Shown piece after piece: positions 8,052 through 17,353 of a stretch of DNA of 64,000 nucleotides. The DNA comes from Candidatus Saccharimonadota bacterium. GTDB lineage: Bacteria > Patescibacteriota > Saccharimonadia > Saccharimonadales > Saccharimonadaceae. The position numbers and the translations under genes are program-made. Under the pieces are notes generated by a model, which saw only the letters and a program-made list of their open reading frames with translations, did not search any database and was not told the DNA's origin. How positions within the stretch are numbered: position 1 is the stretch's first letter; each line of letters starts with the position of its first letter. The stretch covers positions 253,395-317,394 of the forward strand of contig JAACVZ010000001.1 in NCBI GenBank assembly GCA_009992235.1. Direction: 5' to 3'.

Positions 8052-10082
8052 CTAATTTAGCGTCGTAATTCGTTGATAGTGTTCAACGTGCCGGGCCAAC
8101 ATGTCGTAGTCCTGTATATTTTCACCGTTTTTGATGAATTGTGCAACCTGCGCTTGTGCTCGGGAAATGAGTTTTGTGTCGGACAGCGACGCAATGCGAA
8201 GGTTCAAGGCTCCGTGTTGAAGTCGGCCATATATTTCACCTGGGCCGCGAAGTTTCAAGTCCACCTCTGCTAGATAGAAACCGTCCTCGCTCCGTTCAAT
8301 TTCTCGAAGCCTTGCCGATGGCGCCTTCGAATCTGCCATCATAAGGTAACAGTAGCTCTGCTCTGGGCCTCGCCCGACCCTTCCGCGAAGCTGATGAAGC
8401 TGTGCAAGTCCAAACTTCTGGGGGTCTTCGATAAGGATTACCGATGCGTTTGGAACGTCGACACCAACCTCAATGACAGTGGTGCTCACGAGAATGTCTA
8501 ACCTACCCTTTGCAAACTCGCCCATGACTGCTTCTTTTTCCTTCGACGGCAATCTTCCATGGAGTAGCCCAATGCGTCGATGCTTGAATGTCGATTGGCG
8601 CAAGCTATCATACTCTCGTTGAACACTCTTCTCTTCGTTATCGATGTTGTCGTCAATAAGCGGGCAAACGACATAAACCTGCCGTCCTTTTTCAATCTCA
8701 CCATCAATCGTCTTATACAGTTGGCTTCGGCTATTTGGCGACCAAAGCTTCGTGATAATTGGCTGTCGATGCGCCGGACGCTCGTCTAACACTGAAATAT
8801 CAAGGTCGCCGTAAACCGTAAGGGCAAGGCTTCGCGGAATGGGCGTCGCCGTCATTGCCAGGAGGTGAGGCATTTGCTCAGACTTCTTTAATAGCTCTTG
8901 CCGCTGAGCCACACCAAAACGATGTTGTTCATCGACAACCACTAGTCCGAGGCGAGCGAAAGACACCGAAGATTGAATAAGTGCGTGCGTGCCAATAATC
9001 ACCTGTATGTCACCCTCGGCAATGCCACCGATAAGTGCTTGTCTGGCCTTGCCTTTAACGCTACCAGTTAGTAGCCCGACGTTCACGCCAAATGGACGAA
9101 GCAAGGTGTCCAAAGTCGCTGCGTGTTGCCCGGCAAGTATTTCAGTCGGCGCCATAATAGCTGTCTGAAAACCGTGCTGCGCAGCTAGTCTAGCCACCAA
9201 CCCGGCGACGACCGTTTTTCCTGACCCAACATCTCCCTGCAACAGTCGATTCATTGGTATTTCTTTTTCAAGGTCTTGTATAATGTCCCAAGCTGCTCGC
9301 TTTTGAGCCCCTGTTAGCTGGAAGGGCAACTCTTCGACAAAGGCTTTCACTGCAGGTTGGTCAAACGGAATATGCCAGCCCTTCAACTTTGCGTTATTCT
9401 GTTTGTTCCGTTGCCCGGCAAGAAGCAATTCAAAAAACTCTTCAAAACCAAGTCGCTCGCGCGCTGCATCAATATCTTCTTTAGTCTTGGGGAAATGAAT
9501 GGCCGTCAGCGCATCAGCGTAAGTAAGGAGTTTCTCCGTACGAACTACAGACAGCGGAAGCGTCTCTGGGTGCATAGTCATAAATGGCTTCAGCTCTGCA
9601 AGTATTTTACGCACGAGCTGCGACTTCAATCCAGCAACTGCGCGGTACACGGGAAGTATTCTGTCGGTTTGTACCGGCATGTCACTCACCTTCTCGGCAC
9701 TTGGGTTAGTTAACTGATGCCGATTGTATCTAAACTCAAATTCTCCGGAAAAGTAAAATTCGCCACCAGCTTTTAGCTGCGTCTCGCGGTACGGTTGATT
9801 AAACCACACGGCCTGAACTTTTCCGGTATCATCGGTAAGCGTCGCTGTCGTCACCCGCATACCACGCCGTACAGGACGCGTTGAAATGGACTCACATCGA
9901 GCCTTTATAGTTACCTTACCCGGTGCAACATCACTAATCGTCACTGTATGCGAAAAATCGTCATAAGTCCGCGGGAAGAATGTAAGAATATCCCCAACAG
10001 TATTCAGGCCGGACCGAGCGAGCTGCTCGGCGGTTTTTGGTCCGACACCTTTTATATGTTCCAGGGACGTCGCATAATTCAT
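8052..10082 (-). CDS. recG: ATP-dependent DNA helicase RecG
   Basis: RecG remodels stalled replication forks and branched DNA. The 676-residue protein has an N-terminal helix-hairpin-like GVGPKTAEQLARSG and the wedge (OB-fold) domain. The superfamily 2 helicase core follows: Walker A GDVGSGKTVVAG, DEQH box VVVDEQHRFGV, motif III AMTATPIPRSLAL, and motifs V-VI TTVIEVGVDVPNA and QLRGRVGRG. The start at 10082 lies 6 bases past the tyrS stop codon and has no clear ribosome site, so it is probably translated by coupling to tyrS. Confidence 0.96.
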   Translation of the reverse strand: MNYATSLEHIKGVGPKTAEQLARSGLNTVGDILTFFPRTYDDFSHTVTISDVAPGKVTIKARCESISTRPVRRGMRVTTATLTDDTGKVQAVWFNQPYRETQLKAGGEFYFSGEFEFRYNRHQLTNPSAEKVSDMPVQTDRILPVYRAVAGLKSQLVRKILAELKPFMTMHPETLPLSVVRTEKLLTYADALTAIHFPKTKEDIDAARERLGFEEFFELLLAGQRNKQNNAKLKGWHIPFDQPAVKAFVEELPFQLTGAQKRAAWDIIQDLEKEIPMNRLLQGDVGSGKTVVAGLVARLAAQHGFQTAIMAPTEILAGQHAATLDTLLRPFGVNVGLLTGSVKGKARQALIGGIAEGDIQVIIGTHALIQSSVSFARLGLVVVDEQHRFGVAQRQELLKKSEQMPHLLAMTATPIPRSLALTVYGDLDISVLDERPAHRQPIITKLWSPNSRSQLYKTIDGEIEKGRQVYVVCPLIDDNIDNEEKSVQREYDSLRQSTFKHRRIGLLHGRLPSKEKEAVMGEFAKGRLDILVSTTVIEVGVDVPNASVILIEDPQKFGLAQLHQLRGRVGRGPEQSYCYLMMADSKAPSARLREIERSEDGFYLAEVDLKLRGPGEIYGRLQHGALNLRIASLSDTKLISRAQAQVAQFIKNGENIQDYDMLARHVEHYQRITTLN

Positions 10083-10088
10083 AATTGA

Positions 10089-11303
10089 CTAATCAACAAG
10101 CACGAAGGTGTTTTTACCCTTTTTCACAAGACTTCTGGCGGAAATAGTTACATTCTCCACTGCCTTCTCGCCGTTCACCGATACGCTTCCAGCATCAATA
10201 AGACGCCGGGCCTCACTATTACTAGAAGCTGCTCCAGAGGTAACAAGAATTTCAACAAGGTCTTGGCCGACTGGCGCTACGGTGATTTCATTTCGTAGCA
10301 CATCAATGTCTTCGTCCGTCAGGTCGCTAAACGAGCGGTCGCCAAACAGCACACTGGTTACGCGTTCAGCGCTAAGAGCGCGGTCGGCACCGTGAACAAT
10401 TTTCGTAACCTCCATAGCAAGCGTCTTTTGCGCCTCGCGAGCACCGGGGTTGGTTGCAACCTGCGCCTGCATTGCATCGATAGCGTCTTTTGTGAGCAGA
10501 GTATAGATTTTTGCATAGTCAACCACACCCTCATCGTCAGAATTTAGCCAAAACTGGTAGAATGCATAAACGCTCGTTTTCTCTTCATCCAGCCAAACAG
10601 CACCTTCTTCGGTTTTACCAAACTTCTTGCCAGTCGCTTTATTTATAATAAGTGGCGTTGAAAAAACGTTCGCTTCTTTCCCGTCAAGCCGGCGGATGAG
10701 ATCGACGCCAGCTATAGAATTACCCCATTGGTCAGCACCACACAGCTGAAGTGTCACGCCGTGGTTCCTGAATAAATGCAAGAAGTCGTAGCCCTGGATA
10801 AGCGAGTAGCTGAACTCGGCGTAGCTGATACCCGAGCCATCTTCACCGAGCCGCGACTGGACAAACTCCCGACCGAGCATAGAGCTAAGTGGTACGTGCT
10901 TGCCAATATTCCTTAAGAAATCAAGAAAGTTTACTTCTTTAAACCAGTCGAGGTTGTCGACAACCGTAAAATCCTGTCCGTTAAATATGCTTCGATATTG
11001 TTCGGCGATCGCTTCCTTGTTCCGCGTTATATCTTCAAGCGTCAATAGATTGCGCTCGTCTTTCTTGCCGTCTGGATCACCGATCATGCCGGTCGCTCCA
11101 CCAACGAGAAGGTACGCCTTATGCCCAGCATTGATGAAGTGCCGCGCCATCATTGCAGCGGCAAGATGGCCAATGGTCATACTATCGGCGCTTGGGTCGA
11201 CGCCAAAATAGAAAGAGAGAGGACCCTCGTCGAGTTTAGTTATATCGGCAAGTGTAGTCTGGTGGGTGAACCCACGCCACGTCAGTTCTTCTGAAAGCGT
11301 CAT
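10089..11303 (-). CDS. tyrS: Tyrosyl-tRNA synthetase
   Basis: TyrRS charges tRNA-Tyr. The 404-residue protein has the class I signatures in the variants usual for this enzyme: DPSADSMTIGHLAAA for HIGH and KKFGKTEEGAVWL for KMSKS. LCGADQWGNSIAG is the tyrosine/tRNA-binding region. An S4 RNA-binding domain forms the C-terminus (SEARRLIDAGSVSVNGE). The ATG has AAGGA at 6 bases. No T-box leader is seen: only about 110 bases separate it from the divergent gene. It heads the tyrS-recG-rsmD unit. Confidence 0.96.
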   Translation of the reverse strand: MTLSEELTWRGFTHQTTLADITKLDEGPLSFYFGVDPSADSMTIGHLAAAMMARHFINAGHKAYLLVGGATGMIGDPDGKKDERNLLTLEDITRNKEAIAEQYRSIFNGQDFTVVDNLDWFKEVNFLDFLRNIGKHVPLSSMLGREFVQSRLGEDGSGISYAEFSYSLIQGYDFLHLFRNHGVTLQLCGADQWGNSIAGVDLIRRLDGKEANVFSTPLIINKATGKKFGKTEEGAVWLDEEKTSVYAFYQFWLNSDDEGVVDYAKIYTLLTKDAIDAMQAQVATNPGAREAQKTLAMEVTKIVHGADRALSAERVTSVLFGDRSFSDLTDEDIDVLRNEITVAPVGQDLVEILVTSGAASSNSEARRLIDAGSVSVNGEKAVENVTISARSLVKKGKNTFVLVD

Positions 11304-11380
11304 ATGGTATCCTTCTCTGTTATTACTCTGTTAGTGTAGCATATTTAGCCTTATAATAACGCTTTTTACCGACAAATTAG

Positions 11381-11389
11381 TGATATAAT
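11381..11389 (+). promoter_or_regulatory. Extended -10 promoter of the penicillin-binding protein gene
   Basis: TGA-TATAAT (hexamer at 11384-11389) is a perfect extended -10 box with no obvious -35. It gives a leader of about 20 bases carrying GAGGAG before the GTG start at 11416. Confidence 0.75.
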
Positions 11390-11415
11390 GGATATGTATA
11401 TTTGCGAGGAGTACT

Positions 11416-14064
11416 GTGAGTAAAACGTCAAAAAAACCCACGAAAAAACTGAGTGTCTATTCAAACCTTTCGCATACCCGAAAGAAACGAAAAACGACTA
11501 AAGAAGCGCACAAGCGAAAGCACGCTGAATACCTAGCGTCGCTTCCAAAGCATCCCGTAAAACGAGCCCTCCACCGACTACACCCAAGGCAATTTTGGGG
11601 ATATTGGTTTAGCAAGAAGGGTGGCATTATGGCCCTCAAGGTTGCCGGTATCGGTATTCTTCTGGTTGCCCTATTCATCGGTGCCCTATTCGCCTACTTC
11701 CGCCAAGACCTCGATCAAATTCGTCCGGGTGAAATTGACAAGCGGGTCCAGTCGACAGTCAACACCTACCTTGACCGCAACGGCAAACTTCTATGGGAAG
11801 ATAAGGGTGGCGGAAACTATAAACTTGTCGTCGAAAGCAACGAAATCAATGAAAATATAAAGCAGGCAACCATTGCAATTGAAGATCGCGACTTCTTCTC
11901 ACACAGCGGCGTAAGCGTCACCGGCACCATGCGTGCCGCAATAAATAACTTCACGGGTGGCGATGTTCAGGGTGGCTCAACGCTGACCCAGCAGCTAGTG
12001 AAGCAAGTGTTCTTCGACCCAAACGAAACAAGCGATCGTGGCTGGGGTGGTATCCCTCGAAAAATTAAAGAGCTGATTCTCGCAATTGAGATTGAACGCA
12101 TGTATGACAAAGACCAAATTCTGACGCTTTACTTGAACGAATCGCCATATGGTGGACCTCGTAATGGTATTGAGTCGGGAGCACAGGCTTACTTCGGTAA
12201 ATCAGCTAGCGAACTAAACCTTTCGGAGGCATCACTTCTGGCAGCTATCCCCCAGAACCCCTCTGTTTATGACCCATACAATATTGCAGGTCACGCTGGA
12301 CTCATTAACCGTCAGCACCACGTGCTAAATGCCATGCGCGACATAGGCTACATTACAAGCGAAGAAGCTGAGAAGGCGAAGGAAGTAGCCATTCTCGATA
12401 CAGTTAAGCCACAAGCCAGCCAGTACGAAGGAATCAAGGCGGCGCACTTTGTTCAAATGGTCCGATCAGACCTGGAAGAAGAATTGGGCAAGGCAGTAGT
12501 TGGACGAGGTGGATTGACTATAACGACGACGCTTGACGTCCGCATCCAAGACAAGCTTGAAGAAGCAATGAATGAAATGTTCACTAGCTACGTTCCCGAC
12601 TGGGCTGGTTTCGTGAACGGTGCGGCGACGGTTCAAGATTCACAATCAGGACAAATTGTCGCACTTCTTGGAAGTCGTGACTTTATGTACGAAGGGTTTG
12701 GACAAGACAACGCAGCCACCGCCTACATCCAGCCAGGCTCCTCTATTAAGTCACTAGTCTACGCAAACCTGTTCGAGCAACAGCCTTCAGGCAAGCAGAA
12801 CTACGGCAGTGGAAGTATTCTTGTCGATGAACCGATTGATGACATTTATGGCGCAAAGCTTCAGAACGCCGATCGTACGTTCAAGGGAGCTATTAGTATA
12901 CGAACCGCCCTCGCTACGTCAAGAAACATTCCCGCCGTAAAAGCAATGTACATCGCTGGGGTTCAAGAAACTCAACAAAAAATTCGTGATATTGGCGCAA
13001 CTAGTTACTGCTCAGTCGGCGTCGATACAACCGCCGGACTTGCATCGGCAATTGGTGGTTGTGGCGTAGAGCAAGTTGATCTCGTCAACGCTTATGCAAC
13101 ATTTGCTCGAGGTGGAGCTTATAAACCTCAATCAAACATCCTTGAGGCTAAGAACAACGATGGCGAAATTCTGAAGAAATGGTCTGACCCAGAATCAGAA
13201 CAAGTCATTAACCCACAGTCTGCCTACATAATTAGCGACATTCTCAGTGACGTGAACGCCAGTGTCGCTCTTGGGGACTACGCCGCAAAGCATATCCCAG
13301 GAGTAAAGACCGCCACCAAGACAGGTACATCAGACAAGGGCGGTAACGCAAAGGACCTATGGATGATGAGCTACAGTCCAGCGCTTACTATGGGCGTGTG
13401 GCTTGGTAACCCAGACACCACTATTCTTAAGAATGGTAACTCATCGCTAGGTAGCCCTATAGTCGCCAAGGTCATGGAGTACGCACACAAAGAAGTCTAC
13501 GCTCCCGAAGGTAAGTGGAAATCAGGTGACTGGTTCGCTCAACCACAAGGCATCCAGCGAGTTGGTAGCGAAGTATACCCATCGTGGTGGAATAAGACTC
13601 AAGGTCAAAGTAATGAGACGTTGAAATTTGACAAACTCTCCAAGAAACGAGCAACCGACTGTACCCCAGCTAGCGCCATCGTCGAGTTCCCTGTCATTAA
13701 GGTCACCGACCCCGTTACCAAAAAAGATTCATATCAAAACGTACCCGATGGTTTTGACTGGAAGGGCAACGACGACCTGCATAAGTGTAGCGACGCGAAG
13801 CCAACCGTCACCAATGCATCTGCAACCAGTGAGGGCGAAGATGAATGGACGATAAGCGTCACCGTTCAACGAGGAACGCACGCCCTTAGCTCAAGTAACA
13901 TATCTGTTGTCGTTAACGGCGTCGCCCTAAGCAAGACGTGCTCTGGAAGCGGAACTATAACATGTACCGCTACCTACACAGGCGAGAACAACCCTATAAC
14001 CGAACATGACGTAACAATCAGCGCAGAAGACTCAGCCCTCTACGCAGTTACTAAAACTTTCTAG
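11416..14064 (+). CDS. Class A penicillin-binding protein (glycosyltransferase-transpeptidase)
   Basis: This bifunctional peptidoglycan synthase has 882 residues. A very basic cytoplasmic N-terminus (1-70, many Lys/Arg) leads to one transmembrane helix at about 72-95. The GT51 domain has catalytic Glu156 in IAIEDRDFF plus GGSTLTQQLVKQ and RKIKELILAIEIER. The transpeptidase has Ser442-S-I-Lys445, Ser502-Arg-Asn and Lys635-Thr-Gly. A C-terminal extension of about 130 residues looks beta-rich (Ig-like, ending in EHDVTISAEDSALYAV) and holds several Cys. The start is GTG with GAGGAG upstream. It is transcribed alone from an extended -10 promoter. Confidence 0.95.
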   Translation: MSKTSKKPTKKLSVYSNLSHTRKKRKTTKEAHKRKHAEYLASLPKHPVKRALHRLHPRQFWGYWFSKKGGIMALKVAGIGILLVALFIGALFAYFRQDLDQIRPGEIDKRVQSTVNTYLDRNGKLLWEDKGGGNYKLVVESNEINENIKQATIAIEDRDFFSHSGVSVTGTMRAAINNFTGGDVQGGSTLTQQLVKQVFFDPNETSDRGWGGIPRKIKELILAIEIERMYDKDQILTLYLNESPYGGPRNGIESGAQAYFGKSASELNLSEASLLAAIPQNPSVYDPYNIAGHAGLINRQHHVLNAMRDIGYITSEEAEKAKEVAILDTVKPQASQYEGIKAAHFVQMVRSDLEEELGKAVVGRGGLTITTTLDVRIQDKLEEAMNEMFTSYVPDWAGFVNGAATVQDSQSGQIVALLGSRDFMYEGFGQDNAATAYIQPGSSIKSLVYANLFEQQPSGKQNYGSGSILVDEPIDDIYGAKLQNADRTFKGAISIRTALATSRNIPAVKAMYIAGVQETQQKIRDIGATSYCSVGVDTTAGLASAIGGCGVEQVDLVNAYATFARGGAYKPQSNILEAKNNDGEILKKWSDPESEQVINPQSAYIISDILSDVNASVALGDYAAKHIPGVKTATKTGTSDKGGNAKDLWMMSYSPALTMGVWLGNPDTTILKNGNSSLGSPIVAKVMEYAHKEVYAPEGKWKSGDWFAQPQGIQRVGSEVYPSWWNKTQGQSNETLKFDKLSKKRATDCTPASAIVEFPVIKVTDPVTKKDSYQNVPDGFDWKGNDDLHKCSDAKPTVTNASATSEGEDEWTISVTVQRGTHALSSSNISVVVNGVALSKTCSGSGTITCTATYTGENNPITEHDVTISAEDSALYAVTKTF

Positions 14065-14067
14065 CTA

Positions 14068-14946
14068 TTATTCCTTGTTGGCAAGCTCAACCATGCTGTC
14101 CTCAGGTGTCCTGCGACGGTGTTGCTTGCGTAGGGGCTGTTGCTTCTTTGGTGGACGTGATTCTTTTTTAGGTTCATCGGCTGGCTTGGTATCGTTAGCT
14201 ACGCGCGGTTCTGTCTGCTGACGCCCTCTACTGCTCTTCGGCTTCTGTGACGGAGTGGTACGATCACCGGTGGGACGTGCGAACATCATCTTTCCTGCCG
14301 CAGTCTGAAGCGATCGAATAAATTCTACCTCGACTGTCTTGCCAATCAATTGGTGTGCGTGTTCAACGACAACCATTGTGCCATCGACGAGATGTCCAAC
14401 CGCTTGGTGCCCGTCATTCCCTTTTTGAGTGAGTTCAAGAAGCATCTTCTCGCCTGGAAGATAAGCCATGCGAAGTGTTTTTGCTAACTCATTAATATTG
14501 AGGACAACAAGGTTCTCGGCCTGGGCGACCTTATTAAGATTGTAGTCAATAGTACAAAGTAGCCCTTTATGGCGCTTCGCAAGCGTGAGCAATCGGTTAT
14601 CTACGCCCTCTTCAGCCCGAACGCTGTCGTTAAAAATAATAGTTTCGACAGTACCCAGTTCTTGAAGTTCGCTTACCACATCGAGCCCGTGTCGAGCACG
14701 AGTTCGCTTGTCGGTGTCGCCGTTGTCGGCAAGAAACTGCAATTCTCCAAGTACGCTCCTTGGAATTGCGAGAATACCCGGTATAAAGCCGGACTCTGCC
14801 ACCGAAACAATTCGCCCGTCAATTAGTACCGATGTATCGACAAAGACGTAACGACCGTTACGACGACGAAGCTTAATAAGCCTTCGAGCGCTAAGGTATG
14901 TTGTTTGTATGGCAATGATAGCCAAAAGAATTAATGATAAATCCAT
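14068..14946 (-). CDS. Membrane-anchored PIN-TRAM domain protein (YacL-like)
   Basis: This 292-residue protein has a single N-terminal membrane helix (about 3-20). A PIN nuclease-fold domain follows with acidic residues Asp37 (FVDTSVLIDG), Glu68 (VLGEL), Asp116 (GVDNRLL) and Asp134 (TIDYNLN) in the expected places. A TRAM-like RNA-binding region (GHLVDGTMVVVEHA... GKTVEVEFI) comes next. The last 65 residues are a low-complexity basic tail. It is 12 bases downstream of radA. In Firmicutes yacL is near radA and disA; disA is absent here. An RNase role is likely but unproven. Confidence 0.85.
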   Translation of the reverse strand: MDLSLILLAIIAIQTTYLSARRLIKLRRRNGRYVFVDTSVLIDGRIVSVAESGFIPGILAIPRSVLGELQFLADNGDTDKRTRARHGLDVVSELQELGTVETIIFNDSVRAEEGVDNRLLTLAKRHKGLLCTIDYNLNKVAQAENLVVLNINELAKTLRMAYLPGEKMLLELTQKGNDGHQAVGHLVDGTMVVVEHAHQLIGKTVEVEFIRSLQTAAGKMMFARPTGDRTTPSQKPKSSRGRQQTEPRVANDTKPADEPKKESRPPKKQQPLRKQHRRRTPEDSMVELANKE

Positions 14947-14958
14947 ATTTTGTTCTTT

Positions 14959-16311
14959 CTACTGCAGGTAATCAATGAGCGCTGTGCGCAAATCTCCTAC
15001 AGGTGATATTAATGATAATTTTTTTGATGATTTCGGCGCGATAGCCCTAGTAAAACCAAGTTTCTTCGCCTCAGCAATACGTTTCTCGGGAGCTATAGCC
15101 GAACGAACCTCGCCCCCTAGGCCGACTTCACCGAAGACAACAGTCTGTTCGTCAATGCGCTTCCCGGCTGCGGCGCTGGCAATTGCCATGCATATTGCAA
15201 GATCAGCGGCACGATCATCGAGCTTAATGCCACCAACGACATTTATATAGATATCTTTATCTGATAAGTTTAGCTTAGTTCTTCTTTCAAGCACCGCTAT
15301 AAGAAGAGTAAGTCGATTAAGATCAAAACCACTTGCCGTACGCTTAGGATACCCGAAACTGGTCGGATTCACAAGCGCCTGTATCTCAACGAGAAGCGGG
15401 CGATTGCCTTCGAGTGTCGCAAGGACAACCGAGCCGTCAGCCGATTGTCGTTCAGCGAGTAGAACCGCTGAGGGATTCTTTACAATTCGCAGGCCCTCAT
15501 CTTCCATCTCAAATATAGCCGCTTCGCTGGTTGCGCCAAATCGGTTTTTAACAGCACGGACCATTTTGAACCCACCGTAGCGGTCACCGTCGAACTGCAA
15601 TACAACATCAACAAGATGTTCAAGGACTTTCGGTCCAGCAATACTTCCCTCCTTGGTTACGTGACCAACCAGAATAACAGCGACACCGGCTGCTTTTGCG
15701 GCACGAATAAGCACATTGCTACTGCCGGTTATTTGGCTTACTGTTCCCGGCGCGCTGGTTAGCTCATCGATACCGAGTGTTTGAATAGAGTCTACTACAA
15801 CTAGTGAGTGCTTTCCGCGTCTAATAGATGCGGCAATATCGTTTGCGCTGGTGCTCGCGGCTATGTCCAGTAGATCGTGTGTATCTGCGCCAAGCCTAGA
15901 AGCCCGAAGAGCAATTTGTTCAGATGACTCTTCACCGCTCACGTATAAAACAGGGAGTGTTTGAGCGATATACGCAGTAATCTGCAAAAGAAGTGTACTT
16001 TTCCCGATACCCGGCTGTCCAGCCAGCAAAGTTACTGCCCCGGGCACAATTCCTCCGCCCATAACCAAGTCCAAATCTTCGATGCCGGTTAATACTCTCG
16101 GCTGTTTTTTCTCGGCACTTATTTCATGGATCGACTTAGATGATACCGGCTTGCCAGACTCTCCTGCTTTTGATACTGAAGATTTTGCAATACTAGTTGC
16201 TTCTTGCTCGACAAGGCTGTTCCATTCATTACAATTTTCACAACGTCCCACCCATTTACCATATGAAGCGCCGCATTGCTGACAAATAAACTGTGTTCTA
16301 GTTTTTCCCAT
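14959..16311 (-). CDS. radA: DNA repair protein RadA
   Basis: RadA is a RecA-like helicase that extends D-loops in recombination. The 450-residue protein has an N-terminal C4 zinc finger (FICQQCGASY...GRCENCNEW) and Walker A AGQPGIGKSTLLLQ. The RadA-specific KNRFG motif lies in AVKNRFGATSE, and a Lon-like C-terminal domain (DIYINVVGGIKLDDRAAD) follows. The ATG at 16311 is next to GAGAG, and an extended -10 box ends 10 bases upstream, so the leader is about 3 bases. The PIN-TRAM gene follows. Confidence 0.96.
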   Translation of the reverse strand: MGKTRTQFICQQCGASYGKWVGRCENCNEWNSLVEQEATSIAKSSVSKAGESGKPVSSKSIHEISAEKKQPRVLTGIEDLDLVMGGGIVPGAVTLLAGQPGIGKSTLLLQITAYIAQTLPVLYVSGEESSEQIALRASRLGADTHDLLDIAASTSANDIAASIRRGKHSLVVVDSIQTLGIDELTSAPGTVSQITGSSNVLIRAAKAAGVAVILVGHVTKEGSIAGPKVLEHLVDVVLQFDGDRYGGFKMVRAVKNRFGATSEAAIFEMEDEGLRIVKNPSAVLLAERQSADGSVVLATLEGNRPLLVEIQALVNPTSFGYPKRTASGFDLNRLTLLIAVLERRTKLNLSDKDIYINVVGGIKLDDRAADLAICMAIASAAAGKRIDEQTVVFGEVGLGGEVRSAIAPEKRIAEAKKLGFTRAIAPKSSKKLSLISPVGDLRTALIDYLQ

Positions 16312-16321
16312 ATCTCTCTGT

Positions 16322-16330
16322 AGTATACCA
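16322..16330 (-). promoter_or_regulatory. Extended -10 promoter of radA
   Basis: The minus strand reads TGG-TATACT (hexamer 16322-16327), ending 10 bases before the ATG. No -35 hexamer is visible. The box lies just beyond the stop codon of the upstream membrane protein gene. Confidence 0.6.
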
Positions 16331-16342
16331 CCTACGCGTCAG

Positions 16343-17353
16343 TTATTGCGTCAGAGTCGGTGCCGAGTTAATAGCTTGAAAACTATCTACACTTCTATCC
16401 AAGCGTTCAAGTTGAGCCGCTACAATAATGTACCGTTCCCGTAGGTCGTTGTAAGCATCGATGTCGCCATTTAGAGCTCTCCGATCGGCGTCAAGAAGAT
16501 TCGAGCGTTGCATAAGTTGAGCTCGTTCGCTATAAAACGCCTGCTCTGAAGCAAAGTCACCATTATCGGCTCTGCTGTTAAACACATTAATGTCTGCAGA
16601 CAGTGAGGCGAGCTTTACGTCATATTCAGACCGTTGCGCCATAATACTCTCGCCCAGGGCTTGCATTTGTTTATACAAAGAATCGGTTTGATCTTCTAGC
16701 TCTTGGAATACAGCATCGTACTGATAGTAAAAGCCAATAACTGCTTGTCGATTTTCAAAATAGCGAGCATAGTACGTATCAAGCTCCTCGCCAACGACCT
16801 CAACTTCGGTGCCAATAATTGAGTGGAGTTCGTTATAAAACTCACCCGGTTGTGTCCGTTCGTAATACTCCATTCGCTGCTTTAGCTCACTATCCGACAT
16901 ACTTTCGTATATTCGATGAAGCTCGGGCTCAAGCTCTTTTCGCTGCTTAGTGTCGAGGCGCTTCCAGGCCGCATGAAGCATCTCGTGAGCCGCCGTGACC
17001 TCCTCTATACCCTCAAGGTCTTCATTGGTGATGCTGTAGATATATATTCGGTCATCACCTACATAGCACCCAAGAATCGGATTTTGCACCTCTTGCCTTG
17101 GGCACCGTTCATTGAACGAGTCGGCGTCTAGTACTTCAGGCTGTGTGGCGAAAAATATTAGCTTTCCATCACCCGTGAAAGCGACCCGGTCTTCAATAGC
17201 CCGAACACTTGATGAAGGTTGATAGAACAGAGTCACGACTGTGTCGGAAACGAACTGCCGGTTAAGGAACATCCAGCTAGCAAAAGCTAGGATAACGGCC
17301 CCAGAAATGATCGAGGCAATTAGCGTAAACTGGCTACTCTTCGTGCGTGACAT
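16343..17353 (-). CDS. Membrane-anchored putative zinc metallopeptidase (HExxH), overlapping clpC
   Basis: I do not recognise this family. The 336-residue protein has one N-terminal transmembrane helix (about 9-30). An outside domain follows with two close cysteines (84, 96) and His-Glu-x-x-His in AAHEMLHAAW (His123, Glu124, His127). ELHSIIGTE (175-183) is a possible third-ligand segment. A helical, probably coiled-coil C-terminal half (205-330) completes it. The start at 17353 is chosen because GGAGAG lies 10 bases upstream; it overlaps the end of clpC by 20 bases, so it should be co-translated and under the same CIRCE control. A role in envelope protein quality control is inferred. Confidence 0.7.
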   Translation of the reverse strand: MSRTKSSQFTLIASIISGAVILAFASWMFLNRQFVSDTVVTLFYQPSSSVRAIEDRVAFTGDGKLIFFATQPEVLDADSFNERCPRQEVQNPILGCYVGDDRIYIYSITNEDLEGIEEVTAAHEMLHAAWKRLDTKQRKELEPELHRIYESMSDSELKQRMEYYERTQPGEFYNELHSIIGTEVEVVGEELDTYYARYFENRQAVIGFYYQYDAVFQELEDQTDSLYKQMQALGESIMAQRSEYDVKLASLSADINVFNSRADNGDFASEQAFYSERAQLMQRSNLLDADRRALNGDIDAYNDLRERYIIVAAQLERLDRSVDSFQAINSAPTLTQ

